64,000 bases of DNA from Bradyrhizobium macuxiense. Lineage in GTDB: Bacteria > Pseudomonadota > Alphaproteobacteria > Rhizobiales > Xanthobacteraceae. The DNA lies in NCBI RefSeq assembly GCF_007993935.1, contig NZ_VITY01000022.1, forward strand, positions 57,828-121,827, read 5' to 3'. This document shows positions 47,340 through 58,069 of the stretch, piece by piece. Below the pieces are notes generated by a model. It searched no databases. It worked only from the letters and a program-made list of their open reading frames with translations, and was not told where the DNA came from. Both the position numbers and the translations under genes were made by a program. How positions within the stretch are numbered: position 1 is the stretch's first letter; every line of letters starts with the position of its first letter.

Positions 47340-47830
47340 GTATAAGGCAGCCGGAGTCTCGCCAAGGATCCGTCCTCTCGCGCCCGCGTCTGGCACGAGT
47401 TCCTCAAGCCACGCCAGCGTCTGTGCATCGGGGTGGCGCATAGGCGTGTGCGGCCATCACGTGGGGCCACTCCGAGCCCCAGAGCAGCTGTTCCGGCGCA
47501 AGTTCCTCCAGCAGCCTACTCTACGCTGCCTTCGCCCAATCATCTGGACCGCGCCCGATCCCGACAGCTTCACCCAGACCTCAGCGCCTGCAGCGAGTGC
47601 CAGGAGCCTCTCCAGGCGGATCCCAAGTAGGATCGCGGGCGCTGTCCGCGAGTCCGAAGTCTCGGAACACCAGGCGATGGCCGTCGGTCAAGTGCAGTTC
47701 TACGAGGCGCTCTCGTCCTTCGACTCTGCCGGACTAAAGGGACGAGAAATGGCCGCAGCGCGCCGACCGCCCCCAAGGAAATCAGGGCTCGATCGAGCAC
47801 GATGCGGAAGTCGCGCTGTTCGTCCTTCGT
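47340..47830 (-). pseudogene. Amidohydrolase pseudogene
   Basis: DNA on the minus strand follows the amidohydrolase at 29314-30078 (blocks around GGATGATTGGGC, TGGGGCTCGGAGTGGCCCCA and the C-terminal GACGCTGGCGTGGCTTGAGG) with many indels. Confidence 0.7.
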
Positions 47831-48081
47831 GACGAATTCTATCTCAAGAACAAAGAACCGATACCGGGGACAAATGAGCATCTGAAGTGGGAGGCAGCTC
47901 TCGAGCCTGCGCGCGGAAAAGCTAAAATCATCGTTGGAAAGAAATGACAGCTACCTGGTAGCGGCGCATCAGGTCCGATTGCTATGCTTGCCGCAATCGG
48001 CAATGCGGCTACAGTTTCGCAAGGCCCGCGATCTTGCGGCATGGCTGGGATCGGTGTGCCAAAGTAATACTCGAACCGCAA
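47831..48081. other. Interval without a recognised gene
   Basis: Nothing supported on either strand. Confidence 0.3.
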
Positions 48082-48345
48082 TCAGCAAAGGCGCCACATG
48101 ATAAGATCAGATTGAATAGTCGGTTCAAGCTCTTCGGCGTAGTCACCCGCCCGGAGGGCGGACGCCACGACAGTTATACGAACTCGACCGTCCCACACCC
48201 TGCGGCGGGCGTCTCTACGCCGCCGCCCATCGTCCGCCAACGTCGTTCCCTCCCGGATAAGTCTTCGGGTCTCGTCCACCACACATCGCAATGGAATTCA
48301 GGGAAACATCGAGGCCGACGTAGATCCTGGCTTCTCCTCCATTTG
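48082..48345 (-). pseudogene. IS110-family transposase N-terminal fragment
   Basis: The minus strand reads EARIYVGLDVSLNSIAMC then, after a one-base shift, VVDETRRLIREGTTL, matching the start of IS110 transposases (VGLDVS..., first catalytic Asp). Confidence 0.6.
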
Positions 48346-48508
48346 GATGGAATCGGTGCATGATCGTCAGTCAAAACGCTACGCGGCAGAGGTCAGGCGA
48401 TCGAGACCGAATACCTCGTGCCTCTAACTCCATGTCGAGGAAATACTCAGGGGGAGGTCAGTACTTATCGCGTGCCGTAGGGATGCATAGCAAGACGGGC
48501 CGGCACGC

Positions 48509-49282
48509 CTAGAATATAAGTGGCGCGTAATGAACGCACCATTTATCGGCGGGCTTAATGCCGATTCTTCCCATCTTGACGTCTGGCTCGCGCGGATTAT
48601 TCGGAGTGTCGAGCCTTGTCGGGAATGATTGAAGACATGGAACGGTCAAATAATCTTTTCGTCGCACAAGCGTAACTTCTGCCGTTGCAATGACGTGTAC
48701 ACCTTCTATTTCCTCTGTCTTTCCGTAGTTGTTGGCGTGAACGTGGATCACGTCATGCGATCGTCGGAGCGACTTTAGCGTAGCAAGCATCTTTTCGAAG
48801 ACGTCATACAGTACCAAGTGCGGTAGCCAGTGAATCTCGATCACGATCTGCTTGAATTGATCCAGTACGTTTGGCGGCGTGGCAGGAATTACTTCGTATT
48901 CGTCATGCTCGACGTCCATTTGCATGAACAAGTCATCGCGGTCGCTGTGGCCGTTCTTGGTGATAATGTTTGCCAAGCTTCCTTCGCCGGTATCTATCAT
49001 CCGTTTATGAAATCGAAAATTCGGATGGCATTTTGTCGGTCCTTCAACCGTGCCATCATACATATAAACGATGTGGCCGCGTTCTGCGAATGCTAGATCA
49101 AATGAGCAGGATTGCCCGACACCAAGAGAATAGACTGGCTGTTCCGGCCTAAAGTCATCAAGAACAACATAACCGCCGTCTCCGCTGTCACCGCGCCGGG
49201 CCTTCTCGTGTCCGATGACTGAGACGGGCCGCAAAAGGGAAAGAACCTCAATTGCTCTGCGCCTGATCTCCAATTCGACCAT
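48509..49282 (-). CDS. FkbM/METTL24-like SAM methyltransferase
   Basis: 257 residues. GDSGDGGYVVLDDF and VYSLGVGQSCSFDLAFAERG resemble the SAM-binding start of FkbM-like methyltransferases, and DDLFMQMDVEHDEYEVI corresponds to the usual KxDVEGxE motif. Such enzymes often O-methylate sugars. It is alone on its strand with decayed DNA on both sides. Family assignment is moderate. Confidence 0.6.
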   Translation of the reverse strand: MVELEIRRRAIEVLSLLRPVSVIGHEKARRGDSGDGGYVVLDDFRPEQPVYSLGVGQSCSFDLAFAERGHIVYMYDGTVEGPTKCHPNFRFHKRMIDTGEGSLANIITKNGHSDRDDLFMQMDVEHDEYEVIPATPPNVLDQFKQIVIEIHWLPHLVLYDVFEKMLATLKSLRRSHDVIHVHANNYGKTEEIEGVHVIATAEVTLVRRKDYLTVPCLQSFPTRLDTPNNPREPDVKMGRIGIKPADKWCVHYAPLIF

Positions 49283-50635
49283 GATGGTTGCTCCAAAACG
49301 TCACAAGCCCCCGGAGCACGACCGTGCAAGCCCGATGCCAGTTGACCTAACCCTGAACTTTTCATCCAGCAGCGGTTAAAGTCTCGGAGCAAAAACTCGA
49401 GTTCTTGGTGGTCCACAGCTCGGTCACGCTGCAGCATAAGACCCCGAGACTCTAATCGCTGCTGGATGAAAACTCCGCGGCGGGTCAGGACATTGCCGAT
49501 GAGGTCGTTGCCGTGCAACAATATTTGGCTGCGGCCACGCTGGTGGATCATTCTGATTAGCCTGGCAAGAAAGCGCTTCCTTCCGCGGCCATCCATGAAG
49601 TTATATTTGAGGCGCACAATGCCTGTCTCAGAGCTGTCTTCAGTATGGCAGCACCCGCTCTCGACCACAGATAAGGCGATCGCTTGACATTCTTGTACTT
49701 GCCTCGCCGCCGCCAAAACCGATACCAAATTCGGCGGGATTATTTTCAAACTGGATGTCTTTGCCACCAGGTGGCCAATTCGACTGTCGTGTAGCGGCCG
49801 CTGACCCGAGTTATCGGCGCGGACCGGCCGGTGCTGGTAATTCGCCCACCCATCCGCCTGCATGACGTGAAGATCATGGCGTCGCGCTGCTGTTCGCATA
49901 TGCCTTGTCGGGGTCGCCCGATCGCGCGGGCGTTTTCGGCGGCAAGGGCACCGCGTCAGTTTGTGTCCTAGCCTTCGACCAAGTTTCGATCCGATGCTCC
50001 GAAGGTTGCGGCGAACGCAGCAACGATCGGTCGCGTGGAACGAAGTCACGAGCGCTGCGTGTCCCGACGGACCGGACAGTTTGTCGCCGACTTTGGCGAC
50101 TTGATCACCTGTGGTCCCCGAGAGCATCGCTCTCACGGTCGACCGCAACATCCACCTTCAACTTTTTGCACGCGGGAGCAGACGCGGGGCCCGTCGCGAA
50201 CCCGCGTATTTGAATGACACGCCCTTATAGAGCTCTACGGCAAACATCGGGCGAGCCGATTCCACTGAGCCGTCAAATGGCGAAATGGGTTTTTCATCCC
50301 GCCACAACCGCGCAATTTGGGGTAGACAGTATCGTCGCCGACATTGATCCGCGCTTTCTCCAGGCTGGTATCCTTCAAGACGGCTTTGCATGTCGACGCC
50401 AATTCCTCTTCGAATTGGCGCGAGTCGAAGCCTTCGAAAGTAGGCACGCAGACAAAGGAGCCGCCCGAACGCCATGGCTAGTAGGCGGGCAAGGAGCCGC
50501 AATTCCCCTTATAGACCGCGATCTCGGCCAGCGCTCCTTGGTGGTTTGATAAAATGCGTTTAAGATTAAGAATCAAGCCCCAAAGGACGCGGCTTGTCCA
50601 GGCCGTACCAGGGAGTTTGTCGTTCTAGATCAGGT
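49283..50635. other. Long decayed interval
   Basis: A 352-codon minus frame (49093-50151) is open but has no recognised family. LHVMQADGWANYQ inside it (near 49850) hints at an IS66 transposase remnant. At 50160-50500 two minus frames are partly protein-like (FEGFDSRQFEEELASTC...; ESARPMFAVELYKGVSFKY) but unassigned. Confidence 0.3.
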
Positions 50636-50852
50636 CTAGCGCCCTCATTCACGACTTCCGTGTCCGCCCTCTCAAGATGATCTACACCACCAACGCCTAC
50701 GCCGCCAACGCCGTAGAGGCGCTGCATCGCTCGTTACTTTCTGCAGGCCACGGCTCAGGCGAATCCATCAGAGCTTTGGCTGGCGAGAACAAATTGTGGC
50801 TGACGTTGCATGACGAACTCCTTGCGATTGGACCGATGTTCATCGAATAATA
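50636..50852 (+). pseudogene. IS256-like transposase C-terminal fragment
   Basis: LKMIYTTNAYAANAVEALHRSL matches the IYTTNAIEALNxxLR block of IS256-type transposases; the tail ends DELLAIGPMFIE at a stop followed by the short IS-end repeat. Confidence 0.5.
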
Positions 50853-50859
50853 ATTGACA

Positions 50860-50902
50860 TGCCATCACGTAGATCAATTACTAGCGTGGGTAGTTGACCG
50901 GC
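50860..50902 (-). repeat. Short IS-end repeat, copy 3
   Basis: Minus strand GGTCAACTACCCACGCTAG, AATTGATC, GGCATGTCA. Directly follows the transposase fragment, which suggests it is the end of that element. Confidence 0.55.
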
Positions 50903-51677
50903 GGGAACATTGTGGCACCTCGCCACAGGTTCACGTAGGCCTCGCGGCCAGAAATCGCAGATGTTATCCGTGAGCCCGTGGGGCCACGGCAATAAGCCGG
51001 ACCAACGCCGCGTTCGGGCAAGTGCGGGCGACTGAGACTATCGACGCATGAGACCGCATCCGGTTTTCAGGCAGTCGACGACCTTTGTCATAGGCCTGCC
51101 AACTCCTGGCGCTCGCTGTCGTTCGGCACAACTTACAGTGCCCTCCGAATGATTTGATCGTCAACGACTGCGACACATTTCGCTAGCGCACGGTCCTGGC
51201 TCTTTCGACCCGATCTGCCTCGTCGCTCTCGTCTAATCCGGCCCGCACGGAATAGGCTTGGCAAGTTCCCTTCGGCTGCCCGGAAGAGCACAGTACGCTC
51301 TTCTGGCAGCGCAAGCGCACGATTAGTGTTCAGTTTTTGACAGCGGCACCAAGTTGTCAGGTTTGAAACAGCGTTCGTGGTCGGGCGCTCTAAAGGCTTT
51401 TTGAAGCATAATCAGGCACTCAACGCGCACCGACGAGCTGGCACGGCCGTTGCCAAGGTGCAGCAATAATGAGTGAGCGTTGGGTTGCGCGCGGACGCGC
51501 GGAATGAGCAGTGCGGCCCTTCTCGAGGCCGGCAGACTTGTTTCTGAGAGAGGAACAAGCTCGCGTACAGAGGCGCGCACTGCTGCGGAGAGCGGCTTGG
51601 CGCGTCTGGCTCGCACCAACAGACCGGTCGGGCTGGCTGATCTCTCGGACCATTGCAAGGAAGTGGCTTCGGATATC
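50903..51677. other. Interval before hldE
   Basis: No gene recognised. The hldE frame is open from 51480, but its first ~66 residues do not match the family. Confidence 0.35.
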
Positions 51678-53150
51678 ATGTATTTTGACTTTTCTGGTTT
51701 GCGAATTACCGTCGTGGGCGACCTGATCCTTGATCGCTATCTCGAAGGGCTCGTGAAGCGATTGTCGCCCGAGGCTCCCGTTGCAGTGCTTTTGCAACAG
51801 AGTGAGCGTGACGTGCTTGGAGGGGCGGCTAACGTAGCGGCCAACCTGTCGGCCCTCGGAGCCAAAACAGATCTTGTCGGAGTTGTTGGTGCGGACGGCA
51901 CTGGCGCCCGCCTGCTCGACATGCTTGAAAGGCTGGTAGGCGTGCGCACGGATATTGTCGTGGATAAGGATCGACCTACGACGTGTAAGACTCGCGTCGC
52001 GAGCGGCGCACATCAGATCGTCCGGATCGATCATGAGCTGTCGAATTTTGTGCAAGTCGAGACTGAGGCGGATTTGGTGGGCGCCGCTCGCAATGCCGCC
52101 GAGCAGGCTGACGTGGTAGTCCTCTCTGATTATGCGAAGGGTGCTTGCTCGGATCGCGTCATTCGAGAGACCATTGAATGTGCCACGCGTGCTGGCAGAC
52201 CAAGTATAGTTGATCCGAAGCGTCACTCGCTTGAGATTTATCGAGGCGCCACTCTGATCACGCCAAATCGAGACGAACTAATGAATGCTGTCCGGATGCC
52301 ATGCGAAACTGACGCGGAGGTCGAGCGCGCTGGCAAACGTGCGATTGAACATACGGGAGCTTCCATCCTATTGACTCGTTCCGAGCAGGGTTTGTCGTTC
52401 TTCTCACCCGACGGACACGTGCTACATCTTCCGACGGCGACTCAAGACGTCTTCGATGTTTCCGGTGCCGGCGATACGGTTCTTGCTGTGACCGCCCTCG
52501 GCTACGGCGCCAACCTACCTGTAAGCCAGATCATGCGATTGGCCAACACGGCAGCCGGCATCGTTGTGGGCAAGGTCGGCACGGCGGTGGTTACTCTTCC
52601 GGAACTCTACGCCGCACTAGAAAAGCAGATGGGAAGTCCCCGCGGAGAACGAGGCGGTTTGGTCACGTTGCATCAAGCCCTAGATCAACGCGAGCGATGG
52701 CGCCGTCAGGGCCTCACGGTAGGCTTTACAAACGGATGCTTCGACCTGCTTCATTCCGGCCATGCTGTCCTGCTGAGTAAGGCGGCCGAGGCTTGCGACA
52801 AATTGATCGTGGCAATTAACAGTGACGCTTCGGTAAAGCGACTCAAGGGACCGTCGAGACCCATTCAGACCGAAGAATCGCGTGCCCATCTTCTTGGTGA
52901 AATGCGCATGGTCGATCTGGTTGTCAGTTTTCAGGATGATACGCCGATCAGGCTTGTCGAGGCGCTGCAGCCTGATGTCCTAGTCAAGGGAGCAGATTAT
53001 ACCGAGGACCAGGTCGTTGGTTCGGAGTTCGTCAAAGCGCTCGGCGGCAAGGTGGTGTTGGTGCCGCTTATGCCTCATCAGTCGACGAGCTCGCTCATTA
53101 GAAGAGGCCTCGGCGGAATAGTCTCAAATGCCGCAGGTTCAGAAACGTAA
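51678..53150 (+). CDS. hldE: Bifunctional heptose 7-phosphate kinase / heptose 1-phosphate adenylyltransferase
   Basis: 490 residues from ATG 51678, preceded by AAGGAAG. The N-terminal ribokinase domain (GLRITVVGDLILDRYLEG, DVSGAGDTVLAVTA with the catalytic Asp) phosphorylates D-glycero-D-manno-heptose 7-phosphate at C1. The C-terminal nucleotidyltransferase domain (FTNGCFDLLHSGHAVLL, the HxGH motif) attaches AMP. This makes ADP-heptose for the LPS inner core. The downstream epimerase gene hldD is broken. Length and motifs are complete, so the gene looks functional. Confidence 0.93.
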   Translation: MYFDFSGLRITVVGDLILDRYLEGLVKRLSPEAPVAVLLQQSERDVLGGAANVAANLSALGAKTDLVGVVGADGTGARLLDMLERLVGVRTDIVVDKDRPTTCKTRVASGAHQIVRIDHELSNFVQVETEADLVGAARNAAEQADVVVLSDYAKGACSDRVIRETIECATRAGRPSIVDPKRHSLEIYRGATLITPNRDELMNAVRMPCETDAEVERAGKRAIEHTGASILLTRSEQGLSFFSPDGHVLHLPTATQDVFDVSGAGDTVLAVTALGYGANLPVSQIMRLANTAAGIVVGKVGTAVVTLPELYAALEKQMGSPRGERGGLVTLHQALDQRERWRRQGLTVGFTNGCFDLLHSGHAVLLSKAAEACDKLIVAINSDASVKRLKGPSRPIQTEESRAHLLGEMRMVDLVVSFQDDTPIRLVEALQPDVLVKGADYTEDQVVGSEFVKALGGKVVLVPLMPHQSTSSLIRRGLGGIVSNAAGSET

Positions 53151-53274
53151 GTAGCAATATGAGATGTGCGCTCGCTGCGCGACAGGCCACGTCAGTTGCT
53201 GCCGATCCCAAGTACGATCGCGATCATGGCCGGCAAGCTGTCGGACTTTCGCCCATTGCCGAGAGAGGAGTCAC

Positions 53275-54224
53275 ATGATTCTCGTGACCGGCGCAGCCGG
53301 CTTTATTGGTTCGAACATCGTTGCTGTCTTGAACGACCTGGGGCGCAACGACATCGTCGTTTGCGACTGGCTAGGCAAAGACGACAAATGGCTTAATCTT
53401 AGAAAACGCCAATTCGCCGGGTTTGTTCACCCGGAGCGGCTATTCGCGTGGCTGGATAGCGGAAAAGACATCGAAGCTATTGTTCACATGGGAGCAATCT
53501 CTGCAACGACAGCCGTCGATGGCGATGAGGTGATACGGAACAACTTCGACTATTCACTGCAATTGTTAGACTATTGTACCGTGGAGAATATGCGTCGTCG
53601 GCCGCGGTCTATGGAGACGGCAACCAGTCGTGTTCGGACGATAATAGGAGTGGATGCCATTAGGGCATTGCGTCCCCTTAACCTCTATGGCTGGAGCAAG
53701 CGCCAGTTTGACCTTGTTGTTGCAGACAGAATCGCGAAGGGTCGGCCGCTGCCACCAAGGTGCACCGGGTTTCGCTTTTCAACGTATTTGGACCCAACGA
53801 ATATCATAAAGGGGCATGAAGAGAGTAGTTGCCAAGATATTTCCTGACGTCGCGGCGGGCGGATTTGTCTCGTTGTTCAAGAGCCACAGGGAGGCTATTG
53901 CAGATGGAGAGCAGCGGCGCGACTTCGTCTATATCAAAGATGTGATCGCCGTGGTTCTTTGGGGCCCCGGTCCTAGCGGGCGCTACGGCATCTTCAACGT
54001 AGGCACGGGAAAAGGCCCGCGCTTTTCGAGCCCTAGCCGAGGCCGTTTTTGCCCCCCTGAGGATGAAGAGAAACATTGAGTATATCGATATGCCCCCAGC
54101 CTGCAAGACAAGTATCAGTTTTACCGAGGCTTCGCTGGATAATTTGCGCCAGGCCGGCGATGACGCGGAGTTTATGTCGCTTGAGCGCGCGGTTGGCGAC
54201 TATGTGAAGAACTTATTTGGCTGA
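53275..54224 (+). pseudogene. hldD: ADP-glyceromanno-heptose 6-epimerase pseudogene
   Basis: ATG 53275 follows GAGAGGAG. MILVTGAAGFIGSNI, VCDWLGKDDKW, HMGAISATT, LYGWSKRQFD and RRDFVYIKDV are all present but in at least two frames, with a break near 53590 after LDYC and another near 53780. The end (SLERAVGDYVKNLFG) is in frame with neither start. It would have inverted C6 of ADP-heptose. Consecutive with hldE. Confidence 0.82.
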
Positions 54225-54274
54225 GCAGGATCCATATAGATGATCAAGCTGGTCATCGGACGGTGTTTCGCTTA

Positions 54275-55402
54275 ATGGACCAGTTCTCAAAATTCCGGAA
54301 CTGGGCCTTGCAGCGCGCCTTACCGTTGTGGGCAAGTATCGGCTTCGATCATTCCGCCAAGCTGTTCGAGGAAGCGGTCGATTTCGATGCTAGTCCACTG
54401 ATATCGATGCACCGGCGGGTTATGGTGCAGGCCCGCCAGATTAGCGTCTACGCGTTGGCGAGCCAACGTGGCTGGTTTCACGGACGCGACATCGCCTTGG
54501 CCGCTGGCCGATCAATGATACGATCTTTCTGGGCAGTTGACGGAGAGCCAGGATGGGTGTTCTCGATCCGCCGAGATGGTACGGTTGCGGACTCTCCACG
54601 CGATCTTTATGCTCATGCATTCGTGCTGTTTGCCTTAGCTTGGCTGATTAAGCTATCGCCCGACGATCTGTTCTACAGGTCTATCGAGGAAACAATCCTC
54701 TTTCTGGATGACCGTTTAGCGGATCGCCAACATGGTGGTTTTTGGGATGCGCTGCCGCGCCCCGACAGTCTGCGGCGGCAAAACCCTCACATGCATTTGC
54801 TGGAAGCCTATCTTGAGCTATTTGAAGCGACGTCGCAGGCTCGGTATCTTGATCGGGCGGGCGCGCTGGTAGCACTTGCGAGCCGTAAGTTCATAGGGTC
54901 TGATCGCGGCGTCTTACGAGAGTATTTCGACGATCGCTGGCAAGTCATTCCCGCGCCGGGCGCGGGCAGTGTCGAGCCGGGCCACCAGTTCGAGTGGGGA
55001 TGGCTGCTCCGTCGCTATGAAGGCTTGGCATCAGTTTCGCTTGAAAGCGAGGTTCGTCGCCTCGTTTCATCGGCTTTGACGCTTGGAACCGACCGCATGC
55101 AAGGCCGCATTGTTGATGAAATAGGTGAGGACGGTTCAGTTCGGAGGCGTTCGAGTCGAAGCTGGCCGCATGCGGAAGCTCTGAAGAGCCTGGCTGTGGA
55201 AACGCGGCGAGGGAGCGGTAATTATCGTGAGGACATCGCAGCATTGCTAGGCCGCCTTGTCAATGTTCATTGCCCCGAAAGGTTGGGCGGGGGATGGCTC
55301 GATCATGTGTCTGATAAAGATGAACCAATAAGCACATCTATGCCGGCTAGCACCCTTTATCACCTGATATTCGCTCTCGCCGAGTGCGAACGATGTCTCT
55401 GA
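54275..55402 (+). CDS. AGE-family sugar epimerase/isomerase (N-acylglucosamine 2-epimerase or mannose isomerase type)
   Basis: About 375 residues, an (alpha/alpha)6 barrel. Conserved histidines are in QNPHMHLLEAYLEL, VEPGHQFEWGWLL and WPHAEALKS, and SPRDLYAHAFVLFALAW is the N-terminal block. ATG 54275 is chosen over GTG 54263. It could supply mannose or ManNAc-type sugars; the phosphorylated-sugar form is an alternative. It lies after hldE-hldD in the same direction. Confidence 0.85.
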   Translation: MDQFSKFRNWALQRALPLWASIGFDHSAKLFEEAVDFDASPLISMHRRVMVQARQISVYALASQRGWFHGRDIALAAGRSMIRSFWAVDGEPGWVFSIRRDGTVADSPRDLYAHAFVLFALAWLIKLSPDDLFYRSIEETILFLDDRLADRQHGGFWDALPRPDSLRRQNPHMHLLEAYLELFEATSQARYLDRAGALVALASRKFIGSDRGVLREYFDDRWQVIPAPGAGSVEPGHQFEWGWLLRRYEGLASVSLESEVRRLVSSALTLGTDRMQGRIVDEIGEDGSVRRRSSRSWPHAEALKSLAVETRRGSGNYREDIAALLGRLVNVHCPERLGGGWLDHVSDKDEPISTSMPASTLYHLIFALAECERCL

Positions 55403-55990
55403 TTTTTCGGGGATCGCATGGGCGATTCCAATTGAACCTGCCGGTCGAGAAAATCCTCGCTTTCCCGAATGCCCACGATGACGTCGAATAGGGCGATGCC
55501 GATCGTCGGCGTCGAAGCATTCTGTCGCGAATAGACACACCGCACATGCGCGCCGACACTGGGGTGGACGGCATCGTTATCTACGCTGATCAGTTCGGAC
55601 AGGCACGAGCCGGTCTGGGCCGCGAGCAGCAGAAAGTATGATCACGGCGTCCGAGCCATGTCATGCAATCGGGAGCGGCGGGAATCGCCTCGATCTCGGG
55701 CTGCGTCAGGAAATGCACCTGACGCTTGCTTGATATCGCCCAGGACTCGCTGGATCGGGACCTGTGCGCAGGGCGCCTCGAAAGACACAAACCTCAAGCA
55801 AGGAGCGAATGGCAATCAGACGCAAGTTGCGCGTCTTGACGCTGGCGCCTCGATTGGTCCCGAGATCGGCAAGGAACGCGTCGACAAAAGGCGCATCGGA
55901 TCGTCTAGGCTCGATAGCGGTTTGCAGAGCCGCATCCGTGCAAACGTGAACAGAAGCCGGAACGTGTCTCGGTAGGATGCAATCGTGTTG
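55403..55990 (-). pseudogene. Tyrosine recombinase fragment 3 (RitC-like)
   Basis: FLTQPEIEAIPAAPD and TWLGRRDH, with LSELIS in another frame, fit the third recombinase of recombinase-in-trio elements. Many frameshifts. A fragment of the N-terminal core-binding domain lies at 55780-55990. Confidence 0.65.
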
Positions 55991-56009
55991 GCGCGGACAT
56001 CGTGCTGGC

Positions 56010-56403
56010 CTAAGAGCCGCTCGGTAAGTAACGCTCGATGAGCCCGGCGAGGCTGCTACTCGGCTTCATGGCCTGGCCTGCGCCGCTCAGCCACGAAGAA
56101 GTACGCACCGCAGCGTGATCCGAGGTGAGCATCCCGCCTTTCCGCGCAGCTGTGGGTCGCCGGATGCAAGGGCGCGAGGCGCGATTTGCCGAACTCACTC
56201 TCTCGAACTGCGAGTACGCCTTCCTCGAGATCGCCGTCGGTACGCTCAAGCTCAATCGCCTCGGATAGACGCATGGCGGTCACTGCGATCGCCCGAACAG
56301 ATAATGATAACTCCAGCGCCGCAGTGCGGCCGCAGGAGGCAGGGCAAGTGCCGCTTCCGAGTACGGGTCGCAGAGTGGCGGTCATTGCACGCCTGCAGCC
56401 CAC
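56010..56403 (-). pseudogene. Tyrosine recombinase fragment 2 (RitB-like)
   Basis: AMRLSEAIELERTDGDLEEGVL, ESEFGKSRLAPLHP and AYFFVAER: the catalytic-domain start of the second recombinase, out of frame further on. Confidence 0.65.
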
Positions 56404-56474
56404 GACAGGCTCAATGTGCGAGGTCTCTCAATATTCGCCTTCGCATCCACGCGGGCGGCATCATGGCTCTCTTA

Positions 56475-56954
56475 TCACAGCAACCGGCCGATCTCAGACA
56501 GAGTCGCGTCGAATCCGAGAAGCTCGATGGTAAGGCGGCGCAATAAGATATAGGCCCCGTGATAGAGGCGGAGCCACGGACGCCGGCACGTTCCTAGGCC
56601 GTCCTGGCGGACATCGTAATCGCGCCACCCGATGCAAATCCCCACGCGAGGCACCGGCGTGGGCAGAAACAGCCGGCGCTTGGATGACGTCGGGCAGGTA
56701 TCACGCAGGTCGGTCACGACGGACGCGCCGACGTCTGGAGGCATCGGCATTCGTGCTCGCTGCCGCCCCCTGGCGCAAATAGGCATCTCGCCGGATCGAC
56801 AGTCGATCTGATCCAGGGTGAGGATCGCGACCTCGCCGGCTCGTAAACCGAGCTTGGCCAGCAGCATCAGGATGGCGTAAATCCCGCCGGCCCATCGCGG
56901 AAGCCCGATCGCAACCATGTTGCGTATCGGCTGTCCTCGAGCATGGCTCCTCAA
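56475..56954 (-). pseudogene. Tyrosine recombinase fragment 1 (RitA-like)
   Basis: YAILMLLAKLGLRAGEVAIL, TLDQIDCRSGEM and RARMPMPPDVGASVV match the first recombinase of the trio (Arg of the R-H-R-Y catalytic set in LRAGEV). Later catalytic residues are out of frame. Confidence 0.65.
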
Positions 56955-56960
56955 AAATGT

Positions 56961-57758
56961 TCATTTTAGAAGGCTCATCGCCGCGTCGATGACCTGCTCG
57001 ACGCTGATCTTCGACATACACACCCGGCAATGTTCGCAGGGGTCGAGGTTGCCGCAGCCTAGACCTTCGCCGGTAAACAGGTTCACGTGTTGCGCGTAGC
57101 CGGTCACCGCCGGCGACACAAAGCCGCCGAAGATCACGACCGCCGGTGTGTTGACTGGACTGGCTGCACAGGCATGGTGCAAGCCGCCCTCGGGCCCGAC
57201 GTAGAGCGCCGCACGCGCCAGCACTGCGCAGGCCGTCCGGAAGCTTGGGGTGGCGATGCGCTCGATGCCGTCGATCGCCTGCGCGCCAGCGTCGAATTGC
57301 ACGACCCGGAAGCCGCGATCGCGCAGGAGGTGGGCGACGCCGCGGTAGCGATCGAGGCCCCATCGCTTGTTCTGCCTGCCCCATTGCTTGTTCGGCGCGT
57401 CGTTCACGGTGTTGGGCTCTACTACGATGAAATCGTCGCCGACGCGCTCGGCGAATTCGAGCTCGCTGGGATCGAAAAAGAGCTCGCCCGGCCGTTGCGT
57501 CCCCGACGCGAAAATCATTTGCCGGCGCTCGCCGCTACCGAACCGGTAGTATCTGCGCGCGCCGCTATAGTGCTCGATCCACTCGAGGTTGTCGGCCCGC
57601 TCCTGCCCGGGCGCGGCCACGTTTGGATTGCCGCGAAAAATCAAGTGGGCGCACTCGTTCCAAATAATCTTGCGACCGTCGCCGAAGGCGATCTTGACGC
57701 CACGGGCGTGAGCCCCGCGCGCCAAGCCGGAGCCCATGATTTCGTCACCGTATTCCAT
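56961..57758 (-). CDS. GT9 family (heptosyltransferase-like) glycosyltransferase
   Basis: About 265 residues from ATG 57758 with GGAGG just upstream; the frame itself is open to 58055. The C-terminal nucleotide-sugar domain is typical of GT9: LARAALYVGPEGGLHHACAA and VIFGGFVSP. The N-terminal half is short for a heptosyltransferase. It could use the ADP-heptose made by HldE. It sits 3 kb from hldE on the opposite strand. A C-terminal Cys-rich tail (GCGNLDPCEHCRVC) is unusual and may bind metal. Confidence 0.75.
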   Translation of the reverse strand: MEYGDEIMGSGLARGAHARGVKIAFGDGRKIIWNECAHLIFRGNPNVAAPGQERADNLEWIEHYSGARRYYRFGSGERRQMIFASGTQRPGELFFDPSELEFAERVGDDFIVVEPNTVNDAPNKQWGRQNKRWGLDRYRGVAHLLRDRGFRVVQFDAGAQAIDGIERIATPSFRTACAVLARAALYVGPEGGLHHACAASPVNTPAVVIFGGFVSPAVTGYAQHVNLFTGEGLGCGNLDPCEHCRVCMSKISVEQVIDAAMSLLK

Positions 57759-57970
57759 CGAAAATCCTCCTGACTTCCTTGCGGACACAATGTCCTCGGC
57801 GAGCTCTGCCGGTGAGTAAATCTCGATCGCCTCCACCAGCTCGCTCAACGAGCGGAAGCGATGACACTCGCCGGGCCGGACCGCGGTGAACTCGCCCGGA
57901 CTGAGTGGGTGGTGCCCACGAGTGCGTAGTCGTTCTTGTGTACCTCGATCAAAAAGGCGACTGCTCTTGA
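57759..57970 (-). pseudogene. Possible C-terminal stub of an upstream cupin-type gene
   Basis: The minus-strand reading GEFTAVRPGECHRFRSLSEL, then VEAIEIYSPAELAEDIV resembles the end of a cupin-domain sugar isomerase and stands just before the GT9 start. Weak. Confidence 0.3.
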
Positions 57971-58069
57971 AAGCGTTCCATTTGTGATTGTGAAGCTGCA
58001 CGAAGCAGCAGGCAGCGCACGCAATCCCCAGTCGATGCACGTCGAGCACCGTCAAGGTAGTGTGTCGAG

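Noticed and set aside
49093..50151. 352-codon minus-strand frame as a gene
   Set aside because: Arg/His-rich translation without conserved domains, overlapping the methyltransferase gene at one end and IS-like debris at the other.
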